From: Bacteroidota bacterium
GTDB taxonomy: Bacteria; Bacteroidota; Bacteroidia; Chitinophagales; BACL12
Length of the DNA: 34,432 nucleotides
Assembly: GCA_016124275.1 (NCBI GenBank)
Contig: WGOA01000069.1
Location: 1-34,432 of the forward strand
Reading direction: 5' to 3'
The notes under the pieces are model-generated. The model saw nothing but the letters and a program-made list of their open reading frames with translations, ran no database searches and was not told the DNA's origin. The position numbers and the translations under genes are program-made. Below, piece by piece: positions 7,878 through 16,745 of the stretch (the stretch's first letter is position 1; the number at the start of each line of letters is the position of its first letter).

Positions 7878-10214
7878 TCAGTGGTGGTGCCCTTGGTGGC
7901 TGGCGCCTGCTGAAGGAGCCGCAGGTTGAGAAGAAGACATCAGCAGTGAATCAGCGCCGGTCATTGGTGCGGGTGCGCCCCCAAAAATGAAGGCCGGAAC
8001 GCGCTCTTCGCGCCAGGTGTTTTCGCCCTCAACGATGCGCAGGATTCTGTTTTTAGGCAGGCCGTTTATTCGCTGGGTCTGACCGGTTCTGGGCCAGAAA
8101 ATTTCGATTTGGGTAATGGTATCGGCTTTGCCCAATCCGATTTCCTCCTGGTAGGAACTGCCGCCAAAGCTTGGTCCGGATGAAATGTGCCGGTGCAATT
8201 GGCGGGTGGCTCCGGTGCTGTCGCGCAACGTCAGCTTGAGCCGTGCGCCGACGGCATCGCGGTTGCTTTCTTTGCCTTCCATGCGCAAGGTGACCCAGTT
8301 GTTTCCAAAACCAGGGTTCTCGAAAAGAGCATTTTGAAAGAAATCGGTTTCCAGCGCACCGCCCATGTTGGCATAAACATCCTGGTCACCGTCATTGTCC
8401 ATGTCAGCGAAAACAATAGCATGGCCTTTTTGCAGATGCCCGAAAGCACCGTCCATGGTAACGTCTTGAAAGCGTTTGCCTTCCTGGCTGAGGAACATCC
8501 GGTTGGGGAACAATGCGGTCAGATCGGGGTTGCCTACACCCACAAAGAACTCCAGCCAGCCGTCGCCATTCAGGTCGCCGTAATTGCTGCCCATGCTCAT
8601 CAGCATGGTGTTCATGCCCAGCTCATCCGTTCTGTCCTGGAAGGTACCATCCCCTTTGTTCCAAAAGATGCGTGAGGTTTCAAACTCCAGCTTGCCTGAA
8701 ATGAATTCTTCGGCAACAGCATTGTTCATCTTTGGCGAATTGCTGAAACTGAGCACGCACAAATCCAGACGACCATCGTTGTCGTAATCAAACCACCAAA
8801 CCGGGAAGCTGTCCGTCGGTTTGGCTACGCCTGCCTTAGCGGTAACGTCTTCAAACGAAATCTTGCCTCCCTTTTTAGTGGTGTTGTGCAGCAGGAAATT
8901 TTCGCCGTGATAAACAGAAACATAGAGGTCGTCAAAACCGTCGTTGTCGTAATCACCGGCGTTGACCCCTTTGATGTATCCTTTTAATGCTGCGCCAGTT
9001 TCTTTAGCCATATTGGTAAAGGTGCCGTCGCCGTTGTTGCGGTACAACTCGCAAGGGTTGTTTTTAGTGAATTTGGAGGATTCGTTGCCGATGAACACAT
9101 CGACCCAACCGTCGTTGTCAAAATCTGCCCAAGCAGCGGTTTGCGTGGGGTAAAAACTTAAAATGCCCGCTTCTTTGGTGACATCGGTAAAGGTGCCGTC
9201 GCCATTGTTGCGCAAAAGCGAATTGGGCACATGACCGAAGCGATTCCACCAGCCGCCGCGCAGAATAAAGAGGTCGCGATCGCCGTCGTTGTCGTAGTCA
9301 GCGTGGGTGGTGTTCAGCCCGCCGGGAAGTCCTTTGAGACCAGCCTGTTCCGTCACTTCTTTGTAGCCGCCTTTTCCGTCGGCAAAAAACAATTGCGCCT
9401 GTTCGGTCAATCCAAAACCAGAACAAAAGATATCCAGATGGCCGTCGTTGTTAAAGTCGTCGATATTGGCTGAACCGGAGGTACTGAAGCAATCCACGCC
9501 TAACATACCGGCAATGTTGCTGAATCGGGGCAAATCACTGCCCTGGCTGAGTTTGACCGGATCGATCAGGTATTGTGTTGGAACAGCCGCAGGATACTCA
9601 CCCAAGGTAATGAACGCCAAGTTGAGCAGGTAGCGGGCATGGGAATTTTTCGGGTCCATTTCCAGAATGCGCGTGTACACCTCGATGGCATTGCGCGAGC
9701 CGTCCTGGTTGCGGTGCACAGCGTTATCGCTGAAGGGCAAAATGCAGGATTCCGCATTGTGGTTGGTCAGGCAGTTCTGCAATTCGCCCAACCTGAAATA
9801 GCAAATGCCCAATTGTTCCAACAGGGGAAGGGCTTCCTCGCCGGTATACTGCTTTGCGTCCATGCGCTGCACCGCAGCTTTTGCTATGGTAATAGCCTCC
9901 TCCACTTTTCCGCAGTTCAGCGCCTGGTGCGCGCGCCGCCGGTCCCAGTTCAAATGCTTCTCAAAGTCTTTGGGCGGCTTCTGCTTGTTCAGATAGTCGT
10001 AGTGTTTGGTGTTGGCGTAGAAATTTCTCGGGTCTTGGAACTCCTTCTTTTTGATGTCCAGGATGGCCAGCATTCCCTGGGTGTTGCTGGTGCCTTCCGG
10101 GTACTCCAGCAGGACGAATTGATCAACCGTGGTTTTTTTCTTATAAAACTTGTATCCTATAAATGCCCCTGCTCCAAGAACAATCACCATTATAAGTAAT
10201 AAAATCTTTTTCAT
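7878..10214 (-). CDS. Membrane-anchored TPR / FG-GAP propeller / UnbV protein (CRTAC1-like)
   Basis: The 778-residue protein starts with one membrane segment (about residues 3-21) followed by KFYKKK. Residues about 95-215 are TPR-like helical repeats (GKVEEAITIAKAAVQ, AIEVYTRILEMDPKNSHARYLLNLAFITLGEY). Residues 250-615 hold seven FG-GAP/VCBS calcium-binding motifs: DFNNDGHLD, DYDNDGDRD, DFDNDGWVD, DYDNDGFDD, DYDNDGRLD, DLNGDGWLE and DMDNDGDQD. Seven fits one complete seven-bladed beta propeller. Residues about 650-730 are the ASPIC/UnbV domain (GARLKLTL, SSGPSFGGSSYQEEIGLG). The tail is flexible and ends SHQGHHH. It leads an operon with two lipoproteins. Such proteins are common on Bacteroidota surfaces; the ligand is unknown. 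The membrane segment lacks a clear cleavage site, so anchoring is more likely than release. Confidence 0.85.
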   Translation of the reverse strand: MKKILLLIMVIVLGAGAFIGYKFYKKKTTVDQFVLLEYPEGTSNTQGMLAILDIKKKEFQDPRNFYANTKHYDYLNKQKPPKDFEKHLNWDRRRAHQALNCGKVEEAITIAKAAVQRMDAKQYTGEEALPLLEQLGICYFRLGELQNCLTNHNAESCILPFSDNAVHRNQDGSRNAIEVYTRILEMDPKNSHARYLLNLAFITLGEYPAAVPTQYLIDPVKLSQGSDLPRFSNIAGMLGVDCFSTSGSANIDDFNNDGHLDIFCSGFGLTEQAQLFFADGKGGYKEVTEQAGLKGLPGGLNTTHADYDNDGDRDLFILRGGWWNRFGHVPNSLLRNNGDGTFTDVTKEAGILSFYPTQTAAWADFDNDGWVDVFIGNESSKFTKNNPCELYRNNGDGTFTNMAKETGAALKGYIKGVNAGDYDNDGFDDLYVSVYHGENFLLHNTTKKGGKISFEDVTAKAGVAKPTDSFPVWWFDYDNDGRLDLCVLSFSNSPKMNNAVAEEFISGKLEFETSRIFWNKGDGTFQDRTDELGMNTMLMSMGSNYGDLNGDGWLEFFVGVGNPDLTALFPNRMFLSQEGKRFQDVTMDGAFGHLQKGHAIVFADMDNDGDQDVYANMGGALETDFFQNALFENPGFGNNWVTLRMEGKESNRDAVGARLKLTLRDSTGATRQLHRHISSGPSFGGSSYQEEIGLGKADTITQIEIFWPRTGQTQRINGLPKNRILRIVEGENTWREERVPAFIFGGAPAPMTGADSLLMSSSQPAAPSAGASHQGHHH

Positions 10215-10293
10215 TGTAGTAGCGTATTGGTAGCGTTTGGAATGACCTGCCTATGGGATGCGCTTGCTTGCATAGCCCATTGCGATTCTCCTG

Positions 10294-10301
10294 CAAAATT
10301 A
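10294..10301 (-). promoter_or_regulatory. Candidate -7 box for the FG-GAP/lipoprotein operon
   Basis: On the minus strand this reads TAATTTTG, a full match to TAnnTTTG, 80 bases before the operon's first start codon. No good TTTG box is found at the expected distance upstream, so the call is weak. Confidence 0.3.
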
Positions 10302-10438
10302 CCTCGGATCTTCGCGTTTTCGCTCCCTTTGTTCTATTTGTCTCCTGCTGAGAACCCGTTTGCTCTGTTTGTTGGGATAGGGCTGCTGCTGCTGGAAGGC
10401 ATCTGGTGATCACCCTGTTTCAGACCGCTTGATTTACC

Positions 10439-10446
10439 TACTTTTG
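10439..10446 (+). promoter_or_regulatory. Candidate -7 box for panB
   Basis: TACTTTTG matches TAnnTTTG and lies 51 bases before the panB start. The -33 region at the expected place is only TTTC. Transcription from here would place the palindrome at 10461-10483 in the leader RNA. Confidence 0.35.
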
Positions 10447-10460
10447 AGTGATTTTCGCAA

Positions 10461-10483
10461 CAGGGTTGCACGTGCAAGCCCTG
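10461..10483 (+). promoter_or_regulatory. Palindrome just upstream of panB
   Basis: A perfect 12-bp palindrome TTGCACGTGCAA (10466-10477) is extended by CAGGG on the left and, after one unpaired G, CCCTG on the right. It ends 13 bases before the panB ATG. It could be a dimeric repressor site or a leader hairpin close to the ribosome entry region. There is no T tract, so it is not an intrinsic terminator. Confidence 0.5.
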
Positions 10484-10496
10484 CAATTCCCCCGGC

Positions 10497-11318
10497 ATGT
10501 CAGCAGCAAAAGGCAACGATTACAAGCGGATTACCACCCATGTGCTTCAGGAGATGAAGGACAACGGCGAGAAAATCTCCATGCTGACCGCCTATGATTT
10601 CAGCATGGCGCGCATTTTGGATGCCGCCGGGATTGATATTCTGCTGGTCGGCGACTCGGCTTCGAACGTGATGGCAGGCCATGAAACCACCCTCCCGATA
10701 ACGCTGGAGGAGATGATTTACCACGCTTCGTCCGTGATTCGCGCCATCCAGCGGACGCTGGTGGTGGTGGATTTGCCCTTTGGCACTTACCAGAGCAACC
10801 CGATGAAGGCCCTGGAATCATCCATCCGAATCATGAAGGAGGCTGGCGCTCACGCGGTAAAACTGGAAGGGGGGCGCGAGGTGGCCAAGGCCATCAACAA
10901 GATCCTGGAAGCGGGAATCCCGGTCATGGGTCACCTTGGGTTGACCCCCCAGAGCATCTACAAATTCGGTACCTACTCGGTGCGAGCCCGGGAGGAAGAG
11001 GAGGCCGAGCGTTTGCTGGCTGACGCCAAATTGTTAGAGAAGCTGGGTTGTTTTGCTTTGGTTTTGGAGAAGATTCCCGCCGGGCTGGGGGGCGAAGTGG
11101 CCCGGTCACTCCGAATCCCGGTTATTGGCATCGGGGCGGGGGGGGAGGTTGACGGTCAGGTGCTGGTGGTGCACGATATGCTCGGACTCAACAAAGACTT
11201 TAACCCGCGTTTTTTGCGGCGGTACATGAACCTTTTTGAGGATATCCGTATTGCTGTTGAACACTACATCAGCGATGTGAAATCGAGCGATTTTCCCAAT
11301 GAACAGGAGCAGTATTAA
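10497..11318 (+). CDS. panB: 3-methyl-2-oxobutanoate hydroxymethyltransferase (PanB)
   Basis: Transfers a hydroxymethyl group from 5,10-methylenetetrahydrofolate to 2-oxoisovalerate, making ketopantoate for pantothenate and coenzyme A. The 273-residue length is normal. The metal ligands are visible as Asp53 in [12 protein letters not shown], Asp92 in VDLPFGTYQ and Glu124 in KLEGG. The general base is Glu191 in LVLEKIP, and [24 protein letters not shown] (about 207-230) is the signature loop region. Start chosen at the first Met after the palindrome; the protein begins close to the usual N terminus. No panC or panD is adjacent. The next gene, a CoA-substrate dehydrogenase, follows after 102 bases and may be co-expressed. 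Confidence 0.96.
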   Translation: MSAAKGNDYKRITTHVLQEMKDNGEKISMLTAYDFSMARILDAAGIDILLVGDSASNVMAGHETTLPITLEEMIYHASSVIRAIQRTLVVVDLPFGTYQSNPMKALESSIRIMKEAGAHAVKLEGGREVAKAINKILEAGIPVMGHLGLTPQSIYKFGTYSVRAREEEEAERLLADAKLLEKLGCFALVLEKIPAGLGGEVARSLRIPVIGIGAGGEVDGQVLVVHDMLGLNKDFNPRFLRRYMNLFEDIRIAVEHYISDVKSSDFPNEQEQY

Positions 11319-11386
11319 GATGGTGGCTTTGGGCATAGATCGAAAGGCTGTTCCGCGCAGCGCAAGCCCTTCGCCCGGAAAACTGC

Positions 11387-11399
11387 TTTTGCACCGTTT
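11387..11399 (+). promoter_or_regulatory. TTTTGCACCGTTT element upstream of the hydroxybutyryl-CoA dehydrogenase gene
   Basis: This 13-mer is found unchanged at 30632-30644 upstream of the arginine decarboxylase gene, 21 and 25 bases before the two start codons. Its TTTTG core resembles the -7 box TAnnTTTG with one or two mismatches, so it may be an extended promoter rather than a regulator site. Confidence 0.35.
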
Positions 11400-11420
11400 G
11401 AAATAGACATTGATACACAT

Positions 11421-12314
11421 ATGATAAAAAATGTTTCAGTAATTGGTGCCGGTACCATGGGCAATGGCATTGCCCACGTTTTTGCTATGCACGGCTTTGA
11501 CGTAACCCTGATTGACGTTGATGCCTTGGCGCTGGAGCGGGGCATGAACACCATTTCCCGCAACCTGGACCGGATGTTAGCCAAAGAAAAGATCAGCGCT
11601 CAGGATCGGGCGGATACGCTTGCGCGGCTCCGATCGTTGAGCAATCTGGCGGAGGGTGTTAGTGCAGCTGATCTGGTTGTGGAGGCTGCCACGGAGCGTG
11701 TTGACCTGAAGCTTCAAATTTTTGCGCAGCTGGATGGGGCTGCTCCTGCGCACGCTATTTTGGCTTCTAACACGTCCAGCATCAGCATCACCCGGATTGC
11801 CGCTGCTACCAAGCGCCCCGGGCAGGTTATCGGCATGCATTTTATGAATCCGGTGCCGGTCATGAAGCTGGTGGAAGTGATTCGTGGCTATGCCACCACC
11901 GATGCAGTGACTTCATCAGTGATGTCCCTGAGCCGCACCCTTGGAAAAGATCCTGTAGAGGTCCGCGATTTTCCGGGATTTGTGGCCAATCGCATTCTGA
12001 TGCCGATGATTAATGAAGCCATTATCTCCCTGCACGAAGGGGTGGCCGGGGTGGCAGAGATTGATACGGTGATGAAACTGGGCATGGCGCATCCTATGGG
12101 TCCGCTTCAGTTGGCAGATTTCATCGGATTGGATGTCTGTTTGTCTATCCTTAAGGTGCTCCACGACGGTTTGGGCAACCCAAAATACGCGCCTTGCCCT
12201 TTATTGGTGAACATGGTAACCGCCGGAAAGCTGGGTGCTAAGTCCGGGGAGGGCTTTTATGCCTATGGTTCTGATGGAAAGGCAGGGCTGCCAGCTCCTG
12301 CTTTTTCCCGCTGA
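11421..12314 (+). CDS. hbd: 3-hydroxybutyryl-CoA dehydrogenase
   Basis: NAD(P)-dependent oxidoreductase that interconverts acetoacetyl-CoA and 3-hydroxybutyryl-CoA (or similar 3-hydroxyacyl-CoA), used in fatty-acid breakdown or butyrate-type metabolism. The 297-residue length fits the single-domain-pair family (Hbd/PaaH), not the fused FadB enzyme. The Rossmann motif is VIGAGTMGNGIA (residues 7-18, GxGxxG 9-14). Catalytic residues are visible: Ser in ASNTSSISI (about 118-119), His140 in GMHFMNPVP, Glu152 in KLVEVIRG and Asn190 in FPGFVANRI. The C-terminal dimerisation domain includes LGMAHPMGPLQLADFIGLD, and the ending KSGEGFYAYG is typical. Substrate length preference cannot be decided. No thiolase or crotonase is adjacent. 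Confidence 0.93.
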   Translation: MIKNVSVIGAGTMGNGIAHVFAMHGFDVTLIDVDALALERGMNTISRNLDRMLAKEKISAQDRADTLARLRSLSNLAEGVSAADLVVEAATERVDLKLQIFAQLDGAAPAHAILASNTSSISITRIAAATKRPGQVIGMHFMNPVPVMKLVEVIRGYATTDAVTSSVMSLSRTLGKDPVEVRDFPGFVANRILMPMINEAIISLHEGVAGVAEIDTVMKLGMAHPMGPLQLADFIGLDVCLSILKVLHDGLGNPKYAPCPLLVNMVTAGKLGAKSGEGFYAYGSDGKAGLPAPAFSR

Positions 12315-12336
12315 AGAGGCATTTTTTGCTCTTTTT
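12315..12336 (+). terminator. Weak intrinsic terminator after hbd
   Basis: AGAG-CA (12315-12321, one G bulged) pairs with TGCTCT (12327-12332) around a T-rich loop and is followed by TTTT. It begins directly after the stop codon. The stem is short. Confidence 0.35.
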
Positions 12337-12410
12337 GTCTTTTGTTAGGGCTGTTTATCCACAGTTTTGGTCAATTTCGGCAAGCACTTCTTCAAAATCA
12401 CTCCCTTCCT

Positions 12411-12418
12411 TATCTTTG
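12411..12418 (+). promoter_or_regulatory. Candidate -7 box for the first giant T9SS gene
   Basis: TATCTTTG matches TAnnTTTG fully and lies 63 bases before the start codon, a leader length like that of other candidate promoters here. No TTTG box is present 19 bases upstream. Confidence 0.35.
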
Positions 12419-12481
12419 AATGGATTAGGTTTAAATCATTCCTGTCCAGTCACATCAGGATACTCCACCAAGTAGCCAACT

Positions 12482-15400
12482 ATGAAACACATCATTACGC
12501 TCTTTTGCACCGTTGTTTTGACCTTGAGCGGGCTGCAGGCCCAGGTCATTTTAGCGGAAAACTTTGATTCAGGACTCGGCGGCTGGACAGAATCCGGTGG
12601 CGGAGGGCTTGGATGGTTTTCTGGCACAGACCTTGACTTTTTTGGGGCAAGCAGCAGTATAGACGGTACCAATATGGCCTTCATTGACGATGACGCCAAT
12701 GGGTCTGGTTCTGCCGCCTTTACCTCTATTTTGACCAGCCCTGTTGTCGATGTTTCTTCCTTTACTGTCGTTCGGTTGGAGTTTGATTACAATTTTCTGA
12801 GTGCCTGCGGCTCTGAATTTTTTGCCGTTGAAGTCTTTGATGGCAGTTCCTGGGTGCAAGTGTATTTTGTCAATACAGAAGACTGCGGATTTTGGGGTTG
12901 CGATGCCGCTACTGGCGCTTATCCCCATGCCGATTTGGATTTAACCCCCTATATCAATCCGGCTTTTCAAATCCGCCTTATCTACGATGATGGGTTCGGA
13001 TGTTGGGGTTGGTGGATTGCTGTTGACAATGTTGTGTTGTTCCAGCCTCCTCCGGTTGACATGAATGTTTCCGAAATCGTTGCTCCGCTGAGCGGATGCA
13101 GCCTTGGTGCTGCTGAAATTCTGAATGTTACCGTGTCAAACACGGGCACACTCCCGCAGTCGGGTTTTGATCTGTTCTTTTCTGTTGATGGCGTGGTCAG
13201 TGGACCGGAAACGTTCCCGGGTACCGTTAATCCAGGTGAGTCGCTTCCTTATGCCTTTGCTGCTCCTGCAGATTTGAGTGGAGCCGGCATTCATGAAATC
13301 AGTGCCTGGACAGCCGCAGCCGGCGATGGTTTTCCAACGAATGACACCAGTACCGTGCTGGTAGAGAGTTTCCCCAGCATTGCGGCTCCTTACCTGGAAA
13401 CCTTTGATGGTAGTGGATTTTCTACCCCTGCAGGTTGGTTCAACGATCCGTTTGATGGTGGCTTTGAAGACTGGTTCTTTACTACCGGTGCCCCAGGTCC
13501 TTTTGGCACGGGTCCAACAGAAGATCACACCACGGGTTCTGGTTTCTTTGCCTACGTGAGCGATTGGGGGGAGCAGGAGAGCATTGAAATGAGCAGCCCG
13601 TGTATCAACGTAGCGCCATTGTTTGCTCCATATGTTTCCTTCTGGTACCACAGCCGGGAGGCTACCGACGGCTCAATACCCGATTTTGTGAATGAACTGC
13701 ATGTGGATATTCAATCCGGGGGTACCTGGTTCGAAGATGTTATCCCACCAATTGGCACCGAGATTGACGCATGGCAAGAGATAGAAATTGATTTGGCTCC
13801 CTACGGATCCGACATTCGTGTCAGATTCCGGGCAGGAACTGACAATGGTTGGTTTGAGCACTTCATCGCTATTGACGATTTCCGAGTTTTTGATAAGCCC
13901 CCGGTTGATGTTTCTGTTGCGGATGTATTGTCACCGCTATCAGAATGTGGCTTAGGCAATGCGGAGACCGTTGAAGCTGTTGTGGAAAATACAGGATCGC
14001 TTCCCCAAAGTGGCTTTAACGTCAATTACCGGGTTGATGGTGGTTCTGTGGTTACCCAAGCATTTCCAGGTGTGATAACCCCAGGGGCAGAAGTAAATTT
14101 TGTCTTCACGACAACAGCAGACTTCAGCACTCCAGGTACCCGTGTCCTGGAAGTTTGGACTGATTTGGTCGGTGATTTGGCTCCTTACAACGACACCCTT
14201 GTCGTTTCCATTGACAATGTTCCAACAGTCAATGTTTTCCCATATGTTCAGAATTTTGAATCCGGACCCGATGGATGGGCCGCGATCAATGTCGCCAACA
14301 GTACGTGGGCATTGGGTACCCCTGCCAGTTTTGTGATCAATACCCCCCCACCTTCTACTCCTGCCAGCCTCAACAGCTGGATGACCAACTTAACAGGCAC
14401 GTACAACAACAACGAAGAAGGCTGGGTGCTCAGTCCCTGCTTTGATTTTAGCTCGTTGTTGGCGCCTGAAATCTTGTTGGATATCTGGTGGGATGCTGAA
14501 GGTTTCTGGGATGGCACAAACATTCAGTATTCAACCGATAACGGTTTAAGCTGGAATGCTGTCGGGTCGTTCTTTACAGCCACCGGAGAGAATTGGTACA
14601 ACAATGATTTCTTGGTTGGTTTGGATTATGCCTTCTTTCAGGAGGGCTGGTCCAACTCAGGCGGTGTTGGCTCCGGCGGTTGGTTGCGCGCGAAAGAAGA
14701 CTTGACCGGTTTAGGCGGTGCTCCTTCGGTGCGCTTCCGCGTCAACTTTGGGTCGGATGGAAGTGTGACCCAGGAAGGTATTGCCTTTGATAACTTCATT
14801 ATCCGCGACAAGCCCGCAGCAGACCTTGCCGTGATAGCGCTTGTTGATCCGGTAGATGGTTGTGAATTGTCTTCTTCCGAAACGGTTACCGTTACGATTG
14901 AAAATGAAGGCACTGCTCCACAGAGCGGTTTCCCGGTGCGTTACCGTGTAAACGGCGGCTCCGTAGTATCTGAAACGTTTACAGGAACAATTCCGGCGCT
15001 TTCTGTGGCGAACTTCACGTTTGCCACTCCGGCAAACCTCTCCGCCATTGGTCCTTACTCCATAGAGACCTGGACGGCTTTGTCTGGTGATGAGTCCACG
15101 TTTAACGATTCCATTACCACTGTCGTCACTAACGTTCCGGTAGTTACCGCCTTCCCATACAGTGAAGACTTTGAAACTCCTTCCCATGGCTGGACCACTG
15201 GCGGCACGGCATCGAGTTGGGAATTAGGTCTGCCCGTAGGACCGGTTATCATAGCTGGTACGGAAACCGGCTCCAACAGCTGGGTAACCAATCTTGATGG
15301 AGCTTACAACAACAATGAGCGCTCTTTCATCATCAGTCCTTGCTTTGACTTTAGCTCCATGTCCAACCCCGCTGTTGCGCTGGATATCTGGTGGGAAGTA

Positions 15401-16651
15401 GAATCAGGATTTTTCTTCGGCCCAACGGATGGTGCGATTATGCAATACACGCTTGATGGTGGTGCTTCTTGGGCCAGGGTTGGCAACTTTGGAGAACCCA
15501 TCAACTGGTACAATTACAGCAGCATTGGCAGTTCTCCTGGTGATGAGCCCTTCCCTGCTCCGGGATGGTCTGGCAACCTGGGCTCAGGAGATGGCTCCTT
15601 CACCTGGGTAAGAGCTCAACATAACCTGGATGGGCTGGCAGGTCTTTCCGATGTGCGCTTGCGCATTGCCTTTGCCTCAGATGGTTTCGGAACCTTTGAC
15701 GGTATTGGCGTGGACAACTTTGGTATTCAGGATGCACCTGCCCCTGATTTGGGTGGAGATACCGCCTTTTGTTTTGGTGGATCCGTGGTGTTAAGCCCAG
15801 GCATTGTAGGCTCGACCTACCAGTGGTCTACAGGCGCTGGTACGCCTACCATTACTGTTTCCACAGGGGGCACTTTCTGGTGTAAAGTCACCGATGCCAA
15901 CGGGTTTAGCGGAACGGACACCATTGTGGTGGAGGTCATTGACTTCCCAACGGTGGATTTGGGCATCGATCGCGATTTTTGCGAGGGTGCGTTGCTCGAC
16001 GCTGAAAACACGGGTTTGGCGTTCCTCTGGAGCACAGGAGCGACAACGCAAACCATCGATGTCACTTCTTCTGGCACTTACTCCGTGACGGTTTCCGTAC
16101 CGGGCTATGGATGTCCCACTACCGATGAGGTTTCTCTAAACATCATTAATGGACCTACCGCTAACTTCTTGTGGACGGCGTCGGGCAACACAGCCTTCTT
16201 CTTTGATGCAAGCCCTGCTTCAACCGCCTGGAGTTGGAATTTTGGAGATGGCGCTACTTCTGACGAACGGGACCCAAGCCACGAGTTTGCAGGTCCGGGT
16301 ACGTATGAAGTAACCTTGATCGCCGAAAACGAGTGCGGCACCAGCGAGATCACTCTGCAAATTACCATTGTTGTTTCTGGTCTGGATGCCTCGCAATTGG
16401 GTCAGAATCTTGTCTTGTTCCCCAACCCAACAAGCGATTGGGTTCAGATCAGTGGTAGCGTCGCTCCTTCTGAAGAGCTCATTTGGGTTCTCTATGATGT
16501 AAGTGGCCGCCAGGTTAGCGCTGGAACTGAGTTCATTGCTCAGGGCGGTTGGAACTTCGCAATTGATGTTTCTGCGCAAGCAGAAGGTGCGTATTTGCTT
16601 GAGTTGCGCTCGGCTGATCAGTCCGTGATGGCCAGGGTGTTCAAGCAGTAA
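12482..16651 (+). CDS. Giant T9SS-secreted CARDB/MAM-type repeat protein, first of three
   Basis: A 1389-residue modular surface protein. Order: signal peptide 1-20; jelly-roll domain of choice-of-anchor J type 24-187; CARDB-like Ig fold 191-297; MAM-like domain 302-470 (FFAYVS, SFWYH, GWFEHFIAIDDFRV); CARDB 474-580; anchor-J type 585-777; CARDB 779-885; anchor-J type 890-1084; two Ig-like domains 1087-1152 and 1157-1222 (YQWSTGAGTPTITVS, FLWSTGATTQTIDV); PKD 1225-1298 (WSWNFGDGATS); T9SS type A sorting domain 1309-1389 (LVLFPNPTSDWVQIS, GAYLLELRS). The export route is Sec then T9SS, with attachment to or release from the surface. Only six lysines. No enzyme motif, so adhesion or a structural fibre is inferred. 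Its N terminus resembles that of the third protein and its C terminus that of the second. It ends at a strong terminator. Confidence 0.88.
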   Translation: MKHIITLFCTVVLTLSGLQAQVILAENFDSGLGGWTESGGGGLGWFSGTDLDFFGASSSIDGTNMAFIDDDANGSGSAAFTSILTSPVVDVSSFTVVRLEFDYNFLSACGSEFFAVEVFDGSSWVQVYFVNTEDCGFWGCDAATGAYPHADLDLTPYINPAFQIRLIYDDGFGCWGWWIAVDNVVLFQPPPVDMNVSEIVAPLSGCSLGAAEILNVTVSNTGTLPQSGFDLFFSVDGVVSGPETFPGTVNPGESLPYAFAAPADLSGAGIHEISAWTAAAGDGFPTNDTSTVLVESFPSIAAPYLETFDGSGFSTPAGWFNDPFDGGFEDWFFTTGAPGPFGTGPTEDHTTGSGFFAYVSDWGEQESIEMSSPCINVAPLFAPYVSFWYHSREATDGSIPDFVNELHVDIQSGGTWFEDVIPPIGTEIDAWQEIEIDLAPYGSDIRVRFRAGTDNGWFEHFIAIDDFRVFDKPPVDVSVADVLSPLSECGLGNAETVEAVVENTGSLPQSGFNVNYRVDGGSVVTQAFPGVITPGAEVNFVFTTTADFSTPGTRVLEVWTDLVGDLAPYNDTLVVSIDNVPTVNVFPYVQNFESGPDGWAAINVANSTWALGTPASFVINTPPPSTPASLNSWMTNLTGTYNNNEEGWVLSPCFDFSSLLAPEILLDIWWDAEGFWDGTNIQYSTDNGLSWNAVGSFFTATGENWYNNDFLVGLDYAFFQEGWSNSGGVGSGGWLRAKEDLTGLGGAPSVRFRVNFGSDGSVTQEGIAFDNFIIRDKPAADLAVIALVDPVDGCELSSSETVTVTIENEGTAPQSGFPVRYRVNGGSVVSETFTGTIPALSVANFTFATPANLSAIGPYSIETWTALSGDESTFNDSITTVVTNVPVVTAFPYSEDFETPSHGWTTGGTASSWELGLPVGPVIIAGTETGSNSWVTNLDGAYNNNERSFIISPCFDFSSMSNPAVALDIWWEVESGFFFGPTDGAIMQYTLDGGASWARVGNFGEPINWYNYSSIGSSPGDEPFPAPGWSGNLGSGDGSFTWVRAQHNLDGLAGLSDVRLRIAFASDGFGTFDGIGVDNFGIQDAPAPDLGGDTAFCFGGSVVLSPGIVGSTYQWSTGAGTPTITVSTGGTFWCKVTDANGFSGTDTIVVEVIDFPTVDLGIDRDFCEGALLDAENTGLAFLWSTGATTQTIDVTSSGTYSVTVSVPGYGCPTTDEVSLNIINGPTANFLWTASGNTAFFFDASPASTAWSWNFGDGATSDERDPSHEFAGPGTYEVTLIAENECGTSEITLQITIVVSGLDASQLGQNLVLFPNPTSDWVQISGSVAPSEELIWVLYDVSGRQVSAGTEFIAQGGWNFAIDVSAQAEGAYLLELRSADQSVMARVFKQ
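12551..15733 (+). repeat. Alternating jelly-roll / CARDB array in the first giant protein
   Basis: Protein-level repeat: CARDB units start at residues 191, 474 and 779, alternating with four jelly-roll units, period about 283-305 residues. Each CARDB unit carries one Cys near its start (SGCSLG, SECGLG, DGCELS), an N-T/E-G-x-x-PQSGF motif and an ND(T/S) turn near its end; each following jelly roll has a Cys in SPC(I/F)(N/D). The DNA copies have diverged. Confidence 0.8.
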
Positions 16652-16683
16652 GCCTGCTTCTGTTTATAACTTCTATTCTTTCA

Positions 16684-16720
16684 AGCCCGTCAATCTGCAA
16701 GATTGGCGGGCTTTTTTTTT
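16684..16720 (+). terminator. Strong Rho-independent terminator between the first and second giant genes
   Basis: AGCCCGTCAATC (16684-16695) pairs along 12 positions (one G-T) with GATTGGCGGGCT (16701-16712) around TGCAA, and nine T follow (16712-16720). The next start codon is only 25 bases beyond the T tract. Confidence 0.95.
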
Positions 16721-16745
16721 ATTTTCATGCTTTAAGTTTTATTTT

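Noticed and set aside
10227..10409. 60-residue plus-strand frame in the gap between the FG-GAP gene and panB
   Set aside because: No start context, no family resemblance, and it overlaps a candidate promoter of the divergent operon; the gap otherwise holds only the promoter-like and palindromic sites listed.
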